64,000 bases of DNA from Phlebotomus papatasi (taxonomy: Eukaryota > Arthropoda > Insecta > Diptera > Psychodidae), in NCBI RefSeq assembly GCF_024763615.1, contig NC_077222.1:48608001-48672000 (forward strand), read 5' to 3'. Shown in pieces: positions 47,201-58,279 of this stretch. Position 1 is the stretch's first letter, and each line of letters opens with the position of its first letter. The position numbers were made by a program, and so were the translations under genes. The notes below the pieces were generated by a model. That model saw only the letters and a list, made by a program, of their open reading frames with translations, ran no database searches and was not told the origin of the DNA.

Positions 47201-48224
47201 TCTAGCAAATAACGCTAACTTATCACACCGTGTAGTAACACAAACTTTCATATGAAATGTATTTTCAAATGCCACCAGTTTTAATCAAAAGACCACAAGA
47301 AAAAGATATCATCAACATTTTGCAGAGAAATTCTCCATCAACGTGCAAATTTCTCAAAGAATATTCACTCTTTTCGTGAGAAACTAGAAGAGCAGCTTAA
47401 GAACATTCAGCTCATCATCATCACGGGCAGAATATGTATATATATTACGTATAAAGTTAAGAGATACCATAAATTAAAGCTCCTTTCTCCAAGTCGCAAG
47501 ATGATTTTTGTTGGAAACATGCTTGGGTGGAAAGTGTGGTAAAACTGTGCTGTACATAGTAAAGTAGGATTAAAATGAATTTCTAATTTCCTTTCTATAT
47601 ACCCAAGAATAAATACAAGTATTAATAGCTCTTTTGTTACCTACACCCCCATTCAGCGGGTATATAAAATCCCTTTTTTTTCATATCCTAAAAGTATGAA
47701 GGAAGAAAGTTCCTAGCAATTAATAATTTATCACAAATGTCGCAGGGAGGTTCTGTGGGGAAGAATCACAGACAATATTTGGTGGTAATTATGCAATAAA
47801 TAACAACAGACACTACAAATGATTCCCCCGTGAAAATACAAAAGCACAAGATAGACTGCCACATTAGGTATTGCTCACACAATCTCTGTCCCATAAATAA
47901 TCTCCACGGAAAATCTATTACAAATCTACATTAAAGGATCACTATATGTCCTACATTTTCACTGGATCTCTGAATATTTCATTGCATTTAAACATTGAAA
48001 AAGAAGACATTGAGCAATTAATTTTTCAAAATCCGAGAAAATATTAAATCTTATCAGTAATTTTCATAGCACAATTTGAATGAATTTTATATTTAAATAA
48101 TCTTTAAAAATTGGTAGTGAAAGCATCTCAGATTTGCGGTATGCTTGAACACGAAACTTCAATTCTATTCTCTTAAAGTCGACATTTGTGACAACCATCG
48201 TTTTCACAAATTCGAGCAATTTTC
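44300..48224. other. 3.9-kb stretch without a supported gene
   Basis: Includes a short (TTTC)n run at about 44603-44620 and ORFs of 61-91 codons (44871, 45159, 46902) with no motif. No paired repeats noticed. Confidence 0.35.
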
Positions 48225-48500
48225 AGAGCTTTTCTACTGTTTATTTTTGATATTTATTCTTAATACATTTTAAAATGAATAACAGACATTGTTTTGAATA
48301 ATATTTCGGACACCATGAAGCTCGAAGTTCCTTATCTACCGAAATATTTCTAAGGTCTTTGCCACCTTTTCGTTCATAAATGCGACTGCTTTTTGTTGCT
48401 TTTGGATTGTACAACCTCTAAAGAATCAATAAAACTAAAAATTTATGGAATCTTGGAAAACAAAGGAAGTGGCCGAAATTGCAAGCTGGCCGAAGCTAAA
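48225..48500 (+). mobile_element. fragment of the GGGTAAGTG element family
   Basis: Matches the right two thirds of 17069-17497: TTAATACATTTTAAAATGAA, a GCCACCTT word, a GGATTGTACAACCTCTA word and CGAAATTGCAAGCTGGCCG. Both terminal repeats are missing. Confidence 0.6.
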
Positions 48501-48923
48501 TTGTGGTGAAGGGAAAATACAGGGTTTTTCAACGATTTTAGATGTTAATTATATAAATTAGACCAATTTGTGTAAAGATTTCGGTTTTTACTAATCAAAA
48601 TTAAATATTTTATTAAATTTAAATATTTTGCTCGTTTGTTTTTGCCTTTATTTTTTTCACTATAGTCATAACTTACTTTAAGCGATTCATGAATCACCTC
48701 AAGTTAAGTTTTTAGGTAATTTTTATTTTAAGAAAAAAAATATCGGTTCATAAACGGCGATTTTCCTGCTTATAATAAAATCAGTTGAAAGCATTTCTGA
48801 CTTATTAAGGATTCTGATACCCTTCAAAATATTCTGAATGAATTTTCTGTCTGATTGGATGTAACAGATAGTGGATGGATAAATAGACTTCTCTTGATTT
48901 TTTTTTACTCTTTAATTCTTCAC

Positions 48924-48955
48924 GACGTTTCGAGGATGAATATCCTCTTCATCAG
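48924..48955 (-). ncRNA. hammerhead-ribozyme-like core
   Basis: On the minus strand the order is CTGATGA (48955-48949), a 6-bp hairpin GAGGAT-ATTC-ATCCTC, then GAAAC (48931-48927) and GTC (48926-48924). These are the conserved boxes of the hammerhead ribozyme with a stable stem II and a GUH cleavage triplet. Stem III would be essentially absent in a single molecule (C and G adjacent), and stem I pairs over only about two base pairs, so activity is doubtful unless as a dimer. Such minimal motifs are known in Penelope-like retroelements. No Penelope reverse transcriptase is present nearby. Confidence 0.4.
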
Positions 48956-49333
48956 GTTTCGAGTTGAAGGAAAATAGACGTAACAGCTGGGAAATTTTAC
49001 TGCTGCACTACACTTGGACAATTTCTCCTTGAGATTTTCACCATCCACATGGCTGACACAGAAACAGCTTTTTGTCAGCCTTTTGAATGGTCAAGAGAGG
49101 TCTGTTTTTCCGTCCACTATCAGCCCTTTCAAAATAAATTTAAACTTGTCTTAATCATCATTGAAATGCTCTCTTGTGCTGTTGAATATTATTTGATATT
49201 TAAAAATAAACCGTTGTCATTGTTTCTATAATCAAAATATCCCCTTAGACAACCCTTAAATACTCAAAAAAATAAATTCAAAAATTTTATATACTTATAC
49301 ATGTCCTTTTTCTGAATTCTTTTGTTATGGCAA

Positions 49334-49392
49334 TCGTGTAAAGTGATAAGTGATAAGTGATAACTGACAAGTTATCACAAAGTGATAACTAA
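49334..49392. repeat. short tandem and palindromic AAGTGAT repeat
   Basis: Three direct copies of a 7-bp unit (AAGTGAT) followed by AACTGACAAGTTATCAC and another AAGTGATAACT, so the array also folds back on itself. It lies just left of the TA at the border of the 49409 element. Confidence 0.6.
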
Positions 49393-51399
49393 GATTAAAT
49401 TATGTATAGGGGAGGGTGCAATAGTTTTACGCATGCATAACTTTCAAAAAAAAATAGATTTTTAGGATAATAAGTTAGTCAAGTTAGTGCAATGAAATAA
49501 TTTAGAATTGGACCCTAATTGGAATTAATTTTGAGATTTCCTTGCTCTATTCCCTTACTCTATATTTTCTCTGATCGATAATTAAAACTTTAAGGATTCA
49601 TTTTCGTCCATTAAAATATTTTTTCAAAAAGTATAATTCAAATTAATTTTCGAAAAACTGCAATACCAAAAATTGTGCAAATAGTAAAAAATATATCAAA
49701 TTATTTTAGAAAAAAAAACTTAAGATTATTCTAAGCACCTGTTCTATCGCTACTTCAGACACAATTTTCCATGGCGCCTCTCGAGGAAGTACATTTGAAG
49801 TGGAGATTCTACCACATCCGATAAGTTAGTCTAAATTTATTTTGTTCCATTTGTGGCAAAAATTAATCAAATTTATGTGTTTAGTTGATGCTTCCTGTCA
49901 GCCATCAATTTCACTTTCACCACACTCCTCCTTGGGCAAAACTGTTCCCCATTTTCCCACAATCAACACCATTAAATCTTACAATGCTGAAAGTTCGCCA
50001 ACATTTTCTCTCTATATATCTTTGATTTTATAAATTACACTGCCCGCGGTTTCAGAGGTAATTCAGGAAAACCGCATACGCTAAAATGGTTCCTTAATGG
50101 TTCCGGGACGACAAGACCTCAAAAAAAAAACGATAGCGTATGCCATTAGCCTCTTATCAATTTCCGTCGAACCTTGTGATACTATAAAATGCATCAAAAT
50201 AGAGCGACCATCACTCTGTATTACACAGAAAGCATTAACCTAACCGCAGACCAATAACATTATTTTAATTTTAAAATACGAAAGCAAATAGAAGTACCTA
50301 TGTAAATATAAAATTTTCATTAAATACATTTGGATTTTATTGATATTTCTATTTTATTATTTTTCTAGTGATATTGGTTAATCTCATCATAAAAACATCA
50401 GTGCTGATGTAGATAATTTTTTCCCTGAAATAACTCAACTCTACCAATCACGGATTATTTAATCATATTCGTTGAGATATCACACAGACTGATATATGTT
50501 TCATATCATGTATCAGTAAAAAAAAAGTTGTAGCCACAACATTACAATCTCAAATGTATTAGATAAAATTGCTCTTATAAAAAATCTATAACAAAATACT
50601 CCTGAGATATAAAAATGAAATATAGTAAATGCGAAAGCCCATTTTGATTTCTTTTTTATTCACGCCTACAAGCCTTAAGCACGTGGTGGTAGATGATCAA
50701 AAATGCACTGTCTAAGCTTTAAAGAATTTGCTGAGTTAGCATAAGCAATTCATAAACCTTCAATATTTAAAATGCAATTTTGCATAATATCAAAGAAAAT
50801 GCTATTGTCACCCTTTTACTCTTAACGTAAAATCGATATTACTTTCTTCATATCTCTGAGAACACTAAATGTCTGTTCCACAGCATCAACTCGAAAAGAC
50901 AATGCACAAAATTGTTATAGGTATATGTACTCTACTCATAAAGCTGCGAGTATTTCCGTCAATTTATGCTAATGAGAGCAAATTTTTAGTCCTGGCTGAA
51001 AACGCTACCCGAAAATGTTGAGGGTGTCAGTCGTCTCAAAAAGAACATCGCAGAAACACCGAGAGCAAAAGATAGAGTTTATGCATTAAAAAAAATGATT
51101 TTCAATGAAGTGTTCAGGTGGAAGTCTATATTACGGACAAGTTTTATTTGAAAAAGTTTATCGTGGAAATACTGAAATATGAGTTCTCGATGGAAAAAAT
51201 TCCATATGAGAAGAAAAATTTCTGATAAAGCCGTAATAGCTCTGGAGGGATTGTGATCTTTCTCATAAGCAAACATCCGGAATGTGTGCATAAAATTTGG
51301 ATTTTATGATGAACATTAAGAATAAGTAATATTAAAGTATTAATTTACTACACAGAAAATACAAAAAATTTATATATGAGTCCTTTGAATATCATTTTT

Positions 51400-51533
51400 T
51401 GTTACATTCTGTTAGACTCTGTTAAACTCTGTGTTCTGAAGTTAGATGTAAGACATTTCACAAATTTTGTTTAACGGTTTAATTTCTATTGTGGATTTTT
51501 GATTCGTAAAGTGTCCCGTTCTTAAAAGGTTAA
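51400..51533 (+). mobile_element. right-end fragment of the TTAA element family
   Basis: GTTAGATGTAAGACATTT, then TTTAATTTCTATTGTGGATT and a terminal CGTTCTTAAAAGGTTAA match the right part of 60341-60866 in order and spacing. The left half is missing. Confidence 0.5.
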
Positions 51534-51890
51534 GAAAAAGTCATAAAACACCATTTTCTGTAAATAAATTACTTAATTCAATTTCCAAAAAGAAATATTG
51601 TATTTTAAGATTCTTCAACTTCAAATAAATATAATGAATATAAAGAAAAACATTCCTTAAATTTTCCTTTCGAAAAATCACACAAATGCAGAGAATCTTG
51701 TACTTTGCGGAACCTCTGAAAGTATCCAATAGATATGAAACGTTTTGAGGATGGAATTCATACTTTTCTTTCTCAAATATATATTCGTATACTCGTATAT
51801 TTTACATATTTCGTATGTAAATCTGAATTAAATTTATTTTGATGGTCATCCAGAATTCAATTTAAGCTGAGTGCGAAGTAACATGCAATA

Positions 51891-52041
51891 GGGCCTCTAC
51901 ATCTACACATTGGCAGCAATTTTCGTCAAAAATTTAATTTTTGATAGAATTTTTTACGTTTCCACCTACAGCAGGCAGGCTTTTTCCTTCAAAATATATA
52001 ATTTTTGACGGAAATTGCTCCCAGTGTAGTGTATAAAGGCC
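51891..52041. mobile_element. CTACACATTGGGAGC foldback MITE
   Basis: Left end CATCTACACATTGGCAGCAA, right end AATTGCTCCCAGTGTAGTGT, with GTTTCCACCTACAGCAGGC and a CCTTCAAAA tract in the centre. The copy is in the opposite orientation to 14978 as judged from the central GTTTCCACCTACAGC word. Confidence 0.6.
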
Positions 52042-52517
52042 TTCATGGTAAATAAAGGAATTGAAATTTTCCTGATGTGATGAAACGTTATGTCGGAGAC
52101 ATGATGATTTAGATAATTTCTATAAGTTCATAATTATTTAGCAGAACTCGAATTTGATTTTTTCAGGACTAATTTGCTAAAAGACTCAAACTAAGTTCCG
52201 TTAAGTGGTCTTCAGATTAGAAGTTTAGTCTAGTTCTCAAAGGCCTCAAAATTCTAAAGAGCAATAATTTTTTTTTGGGTTTTGAAAGTCTTATGGTTCA
52301 TTCACTTTCAATATGTAATTCCAAATCAAAATTTTCTCAAAAACCTTGATCAATAACTAGTTAGAGAAGTTAAGCCATTTGGCTAAGCCTTAGATCTGAA
52401 GCCCGTATTAATTTCTGTTGTCTATTGAATACTTGAAAATATACAGAACAATTGCCAAATAAATTTTTTTCATCTAAAAAAAAAGGAACGTATGCGTGAA
52501 ACTACCCCACTCTCCCC

Positions 52518-53737
52518 TGATATATTTAAAACGTATCTAAGTTCATCAATAAATAGAATGCTTTTAAGTTAAGCATAGCTTGTTTTTGTATAAACAGCTC
52601 TCATTAGATTTATCTCCTAAATTGAAAATATGCTAGGAACCTAATTACATATTTTGTGATAAAATTTACAATGAAATTATCTTACAAAAATGTAAATTAC
52701 ATATGATTAGTATCATATACTTATACACTAATATAATTTTCTTGTTAATATCAATTCTCAGTAATTCATTTGTGTAAAGATATTTTCTATTTAAATATGA
52801 AATCAATCAGGCAAGTTCGACTTTTACCTTGAATCACACAAGCTGTGATTCTAAAAAAAAGTATAACCAATATAAAAATAAGAGCAAACATTTGATGAAG
52901 TTTGTTATATCTTTAATGATCAACTCGATACGAGTTTATTTCTTGTTCGAATTGCTGAACCATAGGATTTTTATCAAAAAAAAAAAAAAAACTATGGAGG
53001 CAAAAGAACTCAACTGACAGTTTTCAACAAATTTGGATTTGTTAAATTCCACAGAAAAACCTGGGAATTTACAGTGATGGAAAAAGTCGTATTTCTGTGG
53101 CATACAACCACAGCTAGAGACACTAGAAAATGGTTACGATTTGAAGAAGATACAAATTGCTTGTCGTTACTCGTATCACTCATAAGGAGTATATCCCATT
53201 TACATTTAACTTTAAATTAAAACATTTGCACATAATATCATTTTGTTTCATTATCATTTTACACACGTCTCAGTACCTAAAATAAATGAACCTTCCTCCA
53301 ATTAAAATTGGTTAAGGACAAGGAGCTATGCACCTATTATTATTGTTCCAATACCACAGAGAGACAAGCCCTTAAGTGTCGACATGTGTTTTTCGGTCTG
53401 ACGCTCATGCTGTGGGGAAATATATGTCCCAATAATACTAGGGGTGCGTCTTGCAGAACCAACAAAAGCTTCATCGTCTCAGGCCAAGCCCTTTGTATAT
53501 TTTCCCTTTATTCAACGAAGATTCTAAAGTAGATCGTGCAAGCGTCTGTGTCCCATTCAGTTAGGTCAATGAGATCCTTAAAATACATCCAAGACACTTG
53601 TACCTTCAGCTGCATCCCATAGATATTTTTTAGTACATGAAAGTAATATATAACTATACATTTACCCATTTATTCGGCACAATAAACGATTTTACTATAC
53701 AAGAAAAAATACGTGAAAATATGTTGAAAAAAATTTC
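52518..53737. other. no supported gene; one cysteine-containing ORF
   Basis: The ORF at 53308-53532 begins with TTG, has six cysteines and lies in a GC-richer island (about 53320-53560), but no frame gives a recognisable domain. It was examined as a possible upstream exon for the growth-factor-like ORF that follows and does not contain the expected first-half cysteine motif. An A-rich run is at about 52977-52992. Confidence 0.35.
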
Positions 53738-53977
53738 ATGCATACAATCACATGCAGATTTTTAAATATTGAACAGAGCAACAAATTCGTAAAAGAGCAT
53801 GTTCCCAAATTGCAATGGCAATGCAATAAAATTCAATGCAAAATATCACCACGACGTGTCATTATTAAATTACCAAAAATACGAGTTATTGGTAAAAGCC
53901 GTATGATAAAAGCATTGGAATTTTTTAAATCTACTTGTGCCTGTCATTCAAAAATGCAGTACGCACCCAAATGCTGA
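53738..53977 (+). CDS. PDGF/VEGF-like cystine-knot C-terminal half, possible last exon
   Basis: A 79-codon frame ending in TGA. From the cysteine in IQCKISPRR to the closing CACH motif there are 36 residues with alternating hydrophobics (RRVIIKLPKIRVIGKSRMIK, then ALEFFKSTCAC). VEGF and PDGF family domains have a cysteine followed 33-38 residues later by C-x-C, with the same two beta strands between. The upstream WQCNKIQC recalls the CCN...QC segment of that fold. If real, this is the 3' exon of a secreted growth factor such as an insect Pvf. The exon start would be at an acceptor AG after 53757 or 53776; the ATG at 53738 would then be incidental. A polyadenylation signal AATAAA follows at 54030. 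The first half of the domain was not found upstream, and other cystine-knot families remain possible. Confidence 0.45.
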   Translation: MHTITCRFLNIEQSNKFVKEHVPKLQWQCNKIQCKISPRRVIIKLPKIRVIGKSRMIKALEFFKSTCACHSKMQYAPKC

Positions 53978-54029
53978 ACGTTCCCGAAAAAAAATCCAAA
54001 TCAACTTTAGAAAATACCTCGACGTTTTC

Positions 54030-54035
54030 AATAAA
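54030..54035 (+). terminator. AATAAA polyadenylation signal candidate
   Basis: AATAAA lies 53 bases downstream of the stop codon of the growth-factor-like ORF. In this AT-rich DNA the hexamer is common by chance, so it supports the gene model only weakly. Confidence 0.25.
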
Positions 54036-54514
54036 CTTCCAAAATGAAATGAGAGTTATACATCATATTGGCAGTTGAAATGCAACCGACATTGACAGCT
54101 AATTGGCAAATAACGATCATATCCTCTAGGTATTTGATATGAAATATAGCATTGAATATTCATCCATCTTTCACCTTCAGAAATCTGCTTAACAGAAATC
54201 TGTTAAGCGTCTGGAATCCTTGATGCACAGTTCTAAACATAGTTTCTATATAAGCTGTTCAAAGAAAATACTACACTACATATTCATAGATATATAGTAA
54301 TTCGAGGAGAGATGGAACAGTAGGAGAGATGGACCACTTCGCCTCCTGCTTACACCCTACGCACGATCTTCACCTCATTTAGTCTATTTATGCCCTTCAA
54401 CATTCTATAATGGAAACCCCCAAGTTACGGTTTTCTATCTTGAAAATTGTGCGAGGCATTGAATTTTTGAGTGTCCAAGCCAAAAATTTTTATTTCTCCA
54501 TAAGAATACGTGTA

Positions 54515-54964
54515 GGCACTGATAGAAATCCGAAAAAGTTAAAATAACATTCCGGAAATGTTTATTTTACCCTGCAGTAATTGATCCGACATTGGTGTAA
54601 AATTGTAGATGTATTGGGGGTTAAAGTTACCCTTTTTAATGTTAATTTTACCGTTAAATTGGTGTAATATTAACATTAAAAAATGTTGATATATTTTTAC
54701 ACCTAAAAAGTGTTAAAGTTATGAGGAAAAAAAGTTAATCGCACCCCCGTTTTTTCTCTGTGGGGGAAAGCACGCTACCTTCGGGCGACTCAAGCTTCGG
54801 ACAATTCAATTTTTTCTCTGTGTTCCTTATATGGATTTCACCCATAGCTCTTTACTGAAAATTTGAGGAATTGGACTACCTATTAAAATATAATATTATA
54901 ATGGGCCAAATTCATTTATAACACATTAAAAAAATGATTTGTGCAAAGGTTGCGCGCTTTCCCC
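54515..54964. mobile_element. TA-flanked element with GGGGAAAGC ends, interrupted
   Basis: Right end GCGCGCTTTCCCC followed by TA (54965-54966). The left end is split: TA at 54513-54514 and GG at 54515-54516, then a CACTA-like MITE, then the rest of the end (GGAAAGCACGCTACCTT) from 54765. Without the insert the element is about 202 bp and its two ends match as GGGGAAAGC-A/G-CGC. TA target implies Tc1/mariner-type movement. Confidence 0.65.
54517..54762 (-). mobile_element. CACTA-like MITE, copy E, nested
   Basis: A 246-bp reverse-oriented copy of the 9399 family. It begins CACTGATAGAAATCCG and ends TTTTTTCTCTGTG, with GG outside both ends (54515-54516 and 54763-54764). It sits in the left terminal repeat of the TA element at 54515-54964. 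Removing it and one GG gives back a terminal sequence matching the other end of that element, which independently confirms the borders and the 2-bp duplication. Confidence 0.75.
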
Positions 54965-55630
54965 TATTTGGAGGTTGAGGAGGAGAGATAGAACATAACA
55001 GTTTTGACAACACTTCTGGTGTGAATTTTGGTCAGTGTTCTTTAAAATCTTTTAAAGCTAATCTCAGATATTATTTTCCCTAAATGTCTGATGAGACTGA
55101 ATTGATACACTCAGTGGAATTGTCATCGAGGTAAATGAGCCACATTTTCCACAAAATAAATCATTTATACTGAAAAATTGAAATAAACTCCAATAAATTC
55201 AATGAAATAGCATTCTGGTCTAAATAGGTGTGATTATGAAGGAATCACACCTAAATTAATTCCCTCTTATTCTAAATTAATAAAATAAAATAAAAATTAT
55301 TTTGTTAAAATTAGGGGTTCTCCATCTCACCCTTAAATCTAATTTTTCGAAGTGACTATTTTCATCTAGGCTTTTCTAATATTGATATCTTAAATGTAGA
55401 GTCTTCAAATGACAAACCAGTGAGATACGTCTCTGGCTCGTATTAAAACCATGTCCACAATATTAAATACAAAAAAGGTGTTCCATCTCTCCTCGAATGA
55501 CAATATTTATGTGTGTGATATGTGCCAGAAAAAGCCCATAAGACAAGAACTTGAATTTTGAATATATCGTCGGTTGCATCGACCGTTGTCGTATCTGCAT
55601 TTTGGTGTGTATTGCAATTGGTACTACCTA

Positions 55631-55924
55631 CCCAGCGAGCACCAAATGCTAACCTAAGTCACTTCATTATGTAATTTATGTAATTATGTCATAATGATTA
55701 TTATAATTATAATTATTATCATTATAATTATTTATGTCATTATGTAATTTTCAGCTGAATTCTGCTAACCTTATTAAAATGAAACTCGCAAAGCAGTGCC
55801 ATTTCCATATATTTGGTTAGCATTTTTTAGTCGGGGACTGCTGATGGGTCAGCATATTTTTGCTGATCAACTCAGCAAAAATATGCTGAAAACACTGGTT
55901 TTTCAGCTAACTGTGCTCGCTGGG
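55631..55924. mobile_element. CCCAGCGAGCAC-ended MITE
   Basis: Left end CCCAGCGAGCACCAAATGCT and right end CAGCTAACTGTGCTCGCTGGG form an inverted terminal repeat. The interior has a palindromic AT tract (about 55670-55750) and a second hairpin around 55850-55890 (TCAGCATATTTTTGCTGA with AGCAAAAATATGCTGA). No clear target duplication. The family is not assigned. Confidence 0.6.
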
Positions 55925-56714
55925 AATGGTGACAATGGTCCATGCAACCCATAATAAGCATACAACATCTACAGTGTCTCATGATTGTTGTAATTATGAA
56001 AACTTAATTCATTAGTTTATGTCCCAAAATCATTGCATTGCCCGTATACTACAGATAGAGTAAGAAGTTTCACGAATCTAACATTCCAATACATCGCACG
56101 ATATTTAATGTTCGCAGAGCTAAAGACCTTAGAAATAACCAAGTGGAATCTTCAGTGGACCTTCCACAAATTAATTGTGGCACAATTAGCATACTCTTAA
56201 TTTTTCCCCCATTTTCACCATCCAAACAGAGATCACGTTTTATCGAATGACTTGAATACGACTTGTTTGATTTTTTTCAAATATTTTCTATCACTTTTGT
56301 ATAAAAAGTTTTTCATTCACTCGCTCTATTGACCATGAATCCTTTCTCCTCACTGGGTTTTTAGGGTCAAAGTTTAAACAGTTCTAAGTAGCGTATTTCC
56401 TAATCAATTGGGGAAAGTTTGGTTTTATTCAAAGTTCTTGATACTAAACAAATACCAAACAATATTCTCTGAGTCTGATGCTCATAATACCACAAATCTC
56501 AACAATGAACTAAGAATACTGTGAAGCTAAATAAACCCTTTTAGACTTTACTCTATTACTATTTAATTATTTATTTGATGAAACTAACGCAGTTTTCTAA
56601 AAAGAATCGAGATAAATCATTCGAAAAATCTTTTCAAAATGTATTTTAGGTTATTAGTTTAGAAAAAAAAGATACTAAAAACTTCTTTCGTTATTCTTTC
56701 ATATATTTGACTGA
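55925..56714. other. no gene or repeat recognised
   Basis: AT-rich spacer with no ORF above 60 codons and no paired repeats. Confidence 0.4.
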
Positions 56715-56870
56715 CAAAAAGGGATGGTAAAGCGTCCCTTGCTTTGCAGAATGCTCGGACTCGTAACTTGCTGTCCCTTAAAAGTACTTTCGCATAATAT
56801 ACTATTTACCGGTTCTTAACCAATTTGAACCGATTCATAAATCACTCAAAAGATTATTCAAAGATTCAAA
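56715..56870. repeat. dispersed repeat shared with 30491-30740
   Basis: AAAGGGATGGTAAAGCG, AGAATGCTCGGACTCGTAAC, a TACTTTCGCATAAT word and CCGGTTCTTAACCAATTTGA follow in the same order as in the other copy. Spacing is shorter here because of deletions. Confidence 0.55.
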
Positions 56871-58279
56871 TAATATCAGGAAATTCAAAGTTAAATTTCT
56901 AGCAACAATAAAGCTCTTTTTGACTTACCCTTTTAACTTATATTTACAAAGGTAATCTTGCCTCAAAATTAAATTGTCTTTCTGAATGAAACTTTGACAC
57001 AGCTTGGACAATGCATACTATGCAAATCCCCAATCAATCAATTTCATTCAAACAATTGATTTTCCTAATAAACTTAGCTTATATGCAAACTTATAGTATT
57101 TCCCAATGTTTACAGAGGGGAGAGATTGATAGTTTTTTTTGTATTATTGGCAAAATAGAACAAACAATCTTTCGTACGTACCCAAATGCTTGTGGCAAAT
57201 AATTGATTTTCTATTCAATTTCTCCTTTTACACATGAAATACAAATTTTTCTCTATGACAAAAGTACACCAGCAATTCCAAAGAATGGAGTGAAAAATTG
57301 GCAGAACTTTTTTCAGTGAAACTCTAGAAAAAAATTACAGTGAAATACCGAATATATGTTTGCTGAACATTTTTCAGTAATCCATAGTAATGGGAGAAGC
57401 TTAAATTGAAAAATATGTATGCAAAATTCTCGCGTATTTTTTTCACAGAGTGAAATAAAATTTAATAAACCAGGAGCTTAATATGGCTTAGGGCTGACTA
57501 TGCCGCCAAATTGCTCGTGCGAAACATTAGGTTAACATAGAGGATGGACCTGCTCTATTTGTACATTTATATGGGATTGGTGAACAAAAACCGGATATGT
57601 CGAGGGTTACTTTGAATCCTTGTTCACCGTTTTAAAAATCCCGGCACTAACGTAAAATCTGTCAGATCTGCCATCAAATTTGATTATTTCCGTCATTTGT
57701 CAGTCACATAAACTCAAGTTCTGACAGTAATGAAATAAAAAAGAATAAGAAGAAATTTTCACCAATTTCTTATAAATCTTTGTGAAGTACTTTTAAAATA
57801 TAATAAATTATAATCTCATAAAATGATTTAGTCCCAACTCGTTGTTCAATTTAGCTAAAGCTTGAAAGTCTTCGAAGCTTTAGCCATTTTTTTATTTTTC
57901 AAAGAAAACAAAGTAGACCACTATACTCACAGCTTTTACGTTGTATATCTTGGATTATCATAAAATATTTTATCAACTATTACTCTCTTTCATTATTGGT
58001 TTGCTGTGCACTACTACTAATATTTCACATTAATTATACATAATCTTGATATAACTGCTAAGAAAAAAATTATAATATTTATAAATAAAATATTTTTTAA
58101 TATATACAATGAATATTATATAGTAACTATATATTTGAGGGAAATAGAATGATACATACAACAAATACAACGACCTAATTTCAATTCACATAATTGCATG
58201 CCTTGTAAAATTTTGACAATAATTCAAAATCCACTTGTCACATTCAAAATTAATTTATAACGCATTATTGAGTTTTCAG
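56871..58279. other. no supported gene
   Basis: A 63-codon ORF at 57011-57202 and a slightly GC-richer patch at 57480-57660 lack motifs or splice context. Nothing else seen. Confidence 0.35.

Larger units (their letters stand above)
49409..52517. mobile_element. possible 3.1-kb TA-type element with GGGGAGGGTG ends
   Basis: Left end GGGGAGGGTGCAATAGTTTT with ACGCATGC next, after TA at 49407-49408. Right end GCGTGAAACTACCCCACTCT with CCCC at 52517, followed by TG where TA is expected. The termini are inverted over about 30 bp with a few mismatches. The inside has no transposase-length ORF (maximum about 70 codons) and contains other repeats (51400-51533, 51891-52041), so it would be an old decayed copy. 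The pairing of ends 3.1 kb apart could be coincidental within a family whose solo end also occurs at about 61280-61302. Confidence 0.4.
54301..55497. mobile_element. 1.2-kb TIR element, GAGGAGAGATGGAACA ends, host of nested insertions
   Basis: Left end TTCGAGGAGAGATGGAACA and right end TGTTCCATCTCTCCTCGAA form a perfect 19-bp inverted terminal repeat. A second internal GGAGAGATGGACC follows at the left, and related words (GGAGGAGAGATAGAAC at about 54980, GGTTCTCCATCTCACCC at about 55317) occur inside. Two younger elements are nested inside it (54515-54964 and 54517-54762). No target duplication was recognised. Non-coding. Confidence 0.6.

Noticed and set aside
50040..50160. Short inverted words GCATACGCTA and TAGCGTATGC
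   Set aside because: About 10-bp arms only, with no terminal repeats or duplication; insufficient for an element call.
53308..53532. Cysteine-rich 74-codon frame, tested as the first half of the PDGF/VEGF-like domain
   Set aside because: Starts at TTG and has no R-C-x-G-C-C or C-x-P-R motif; cysteine spacing does not fit.
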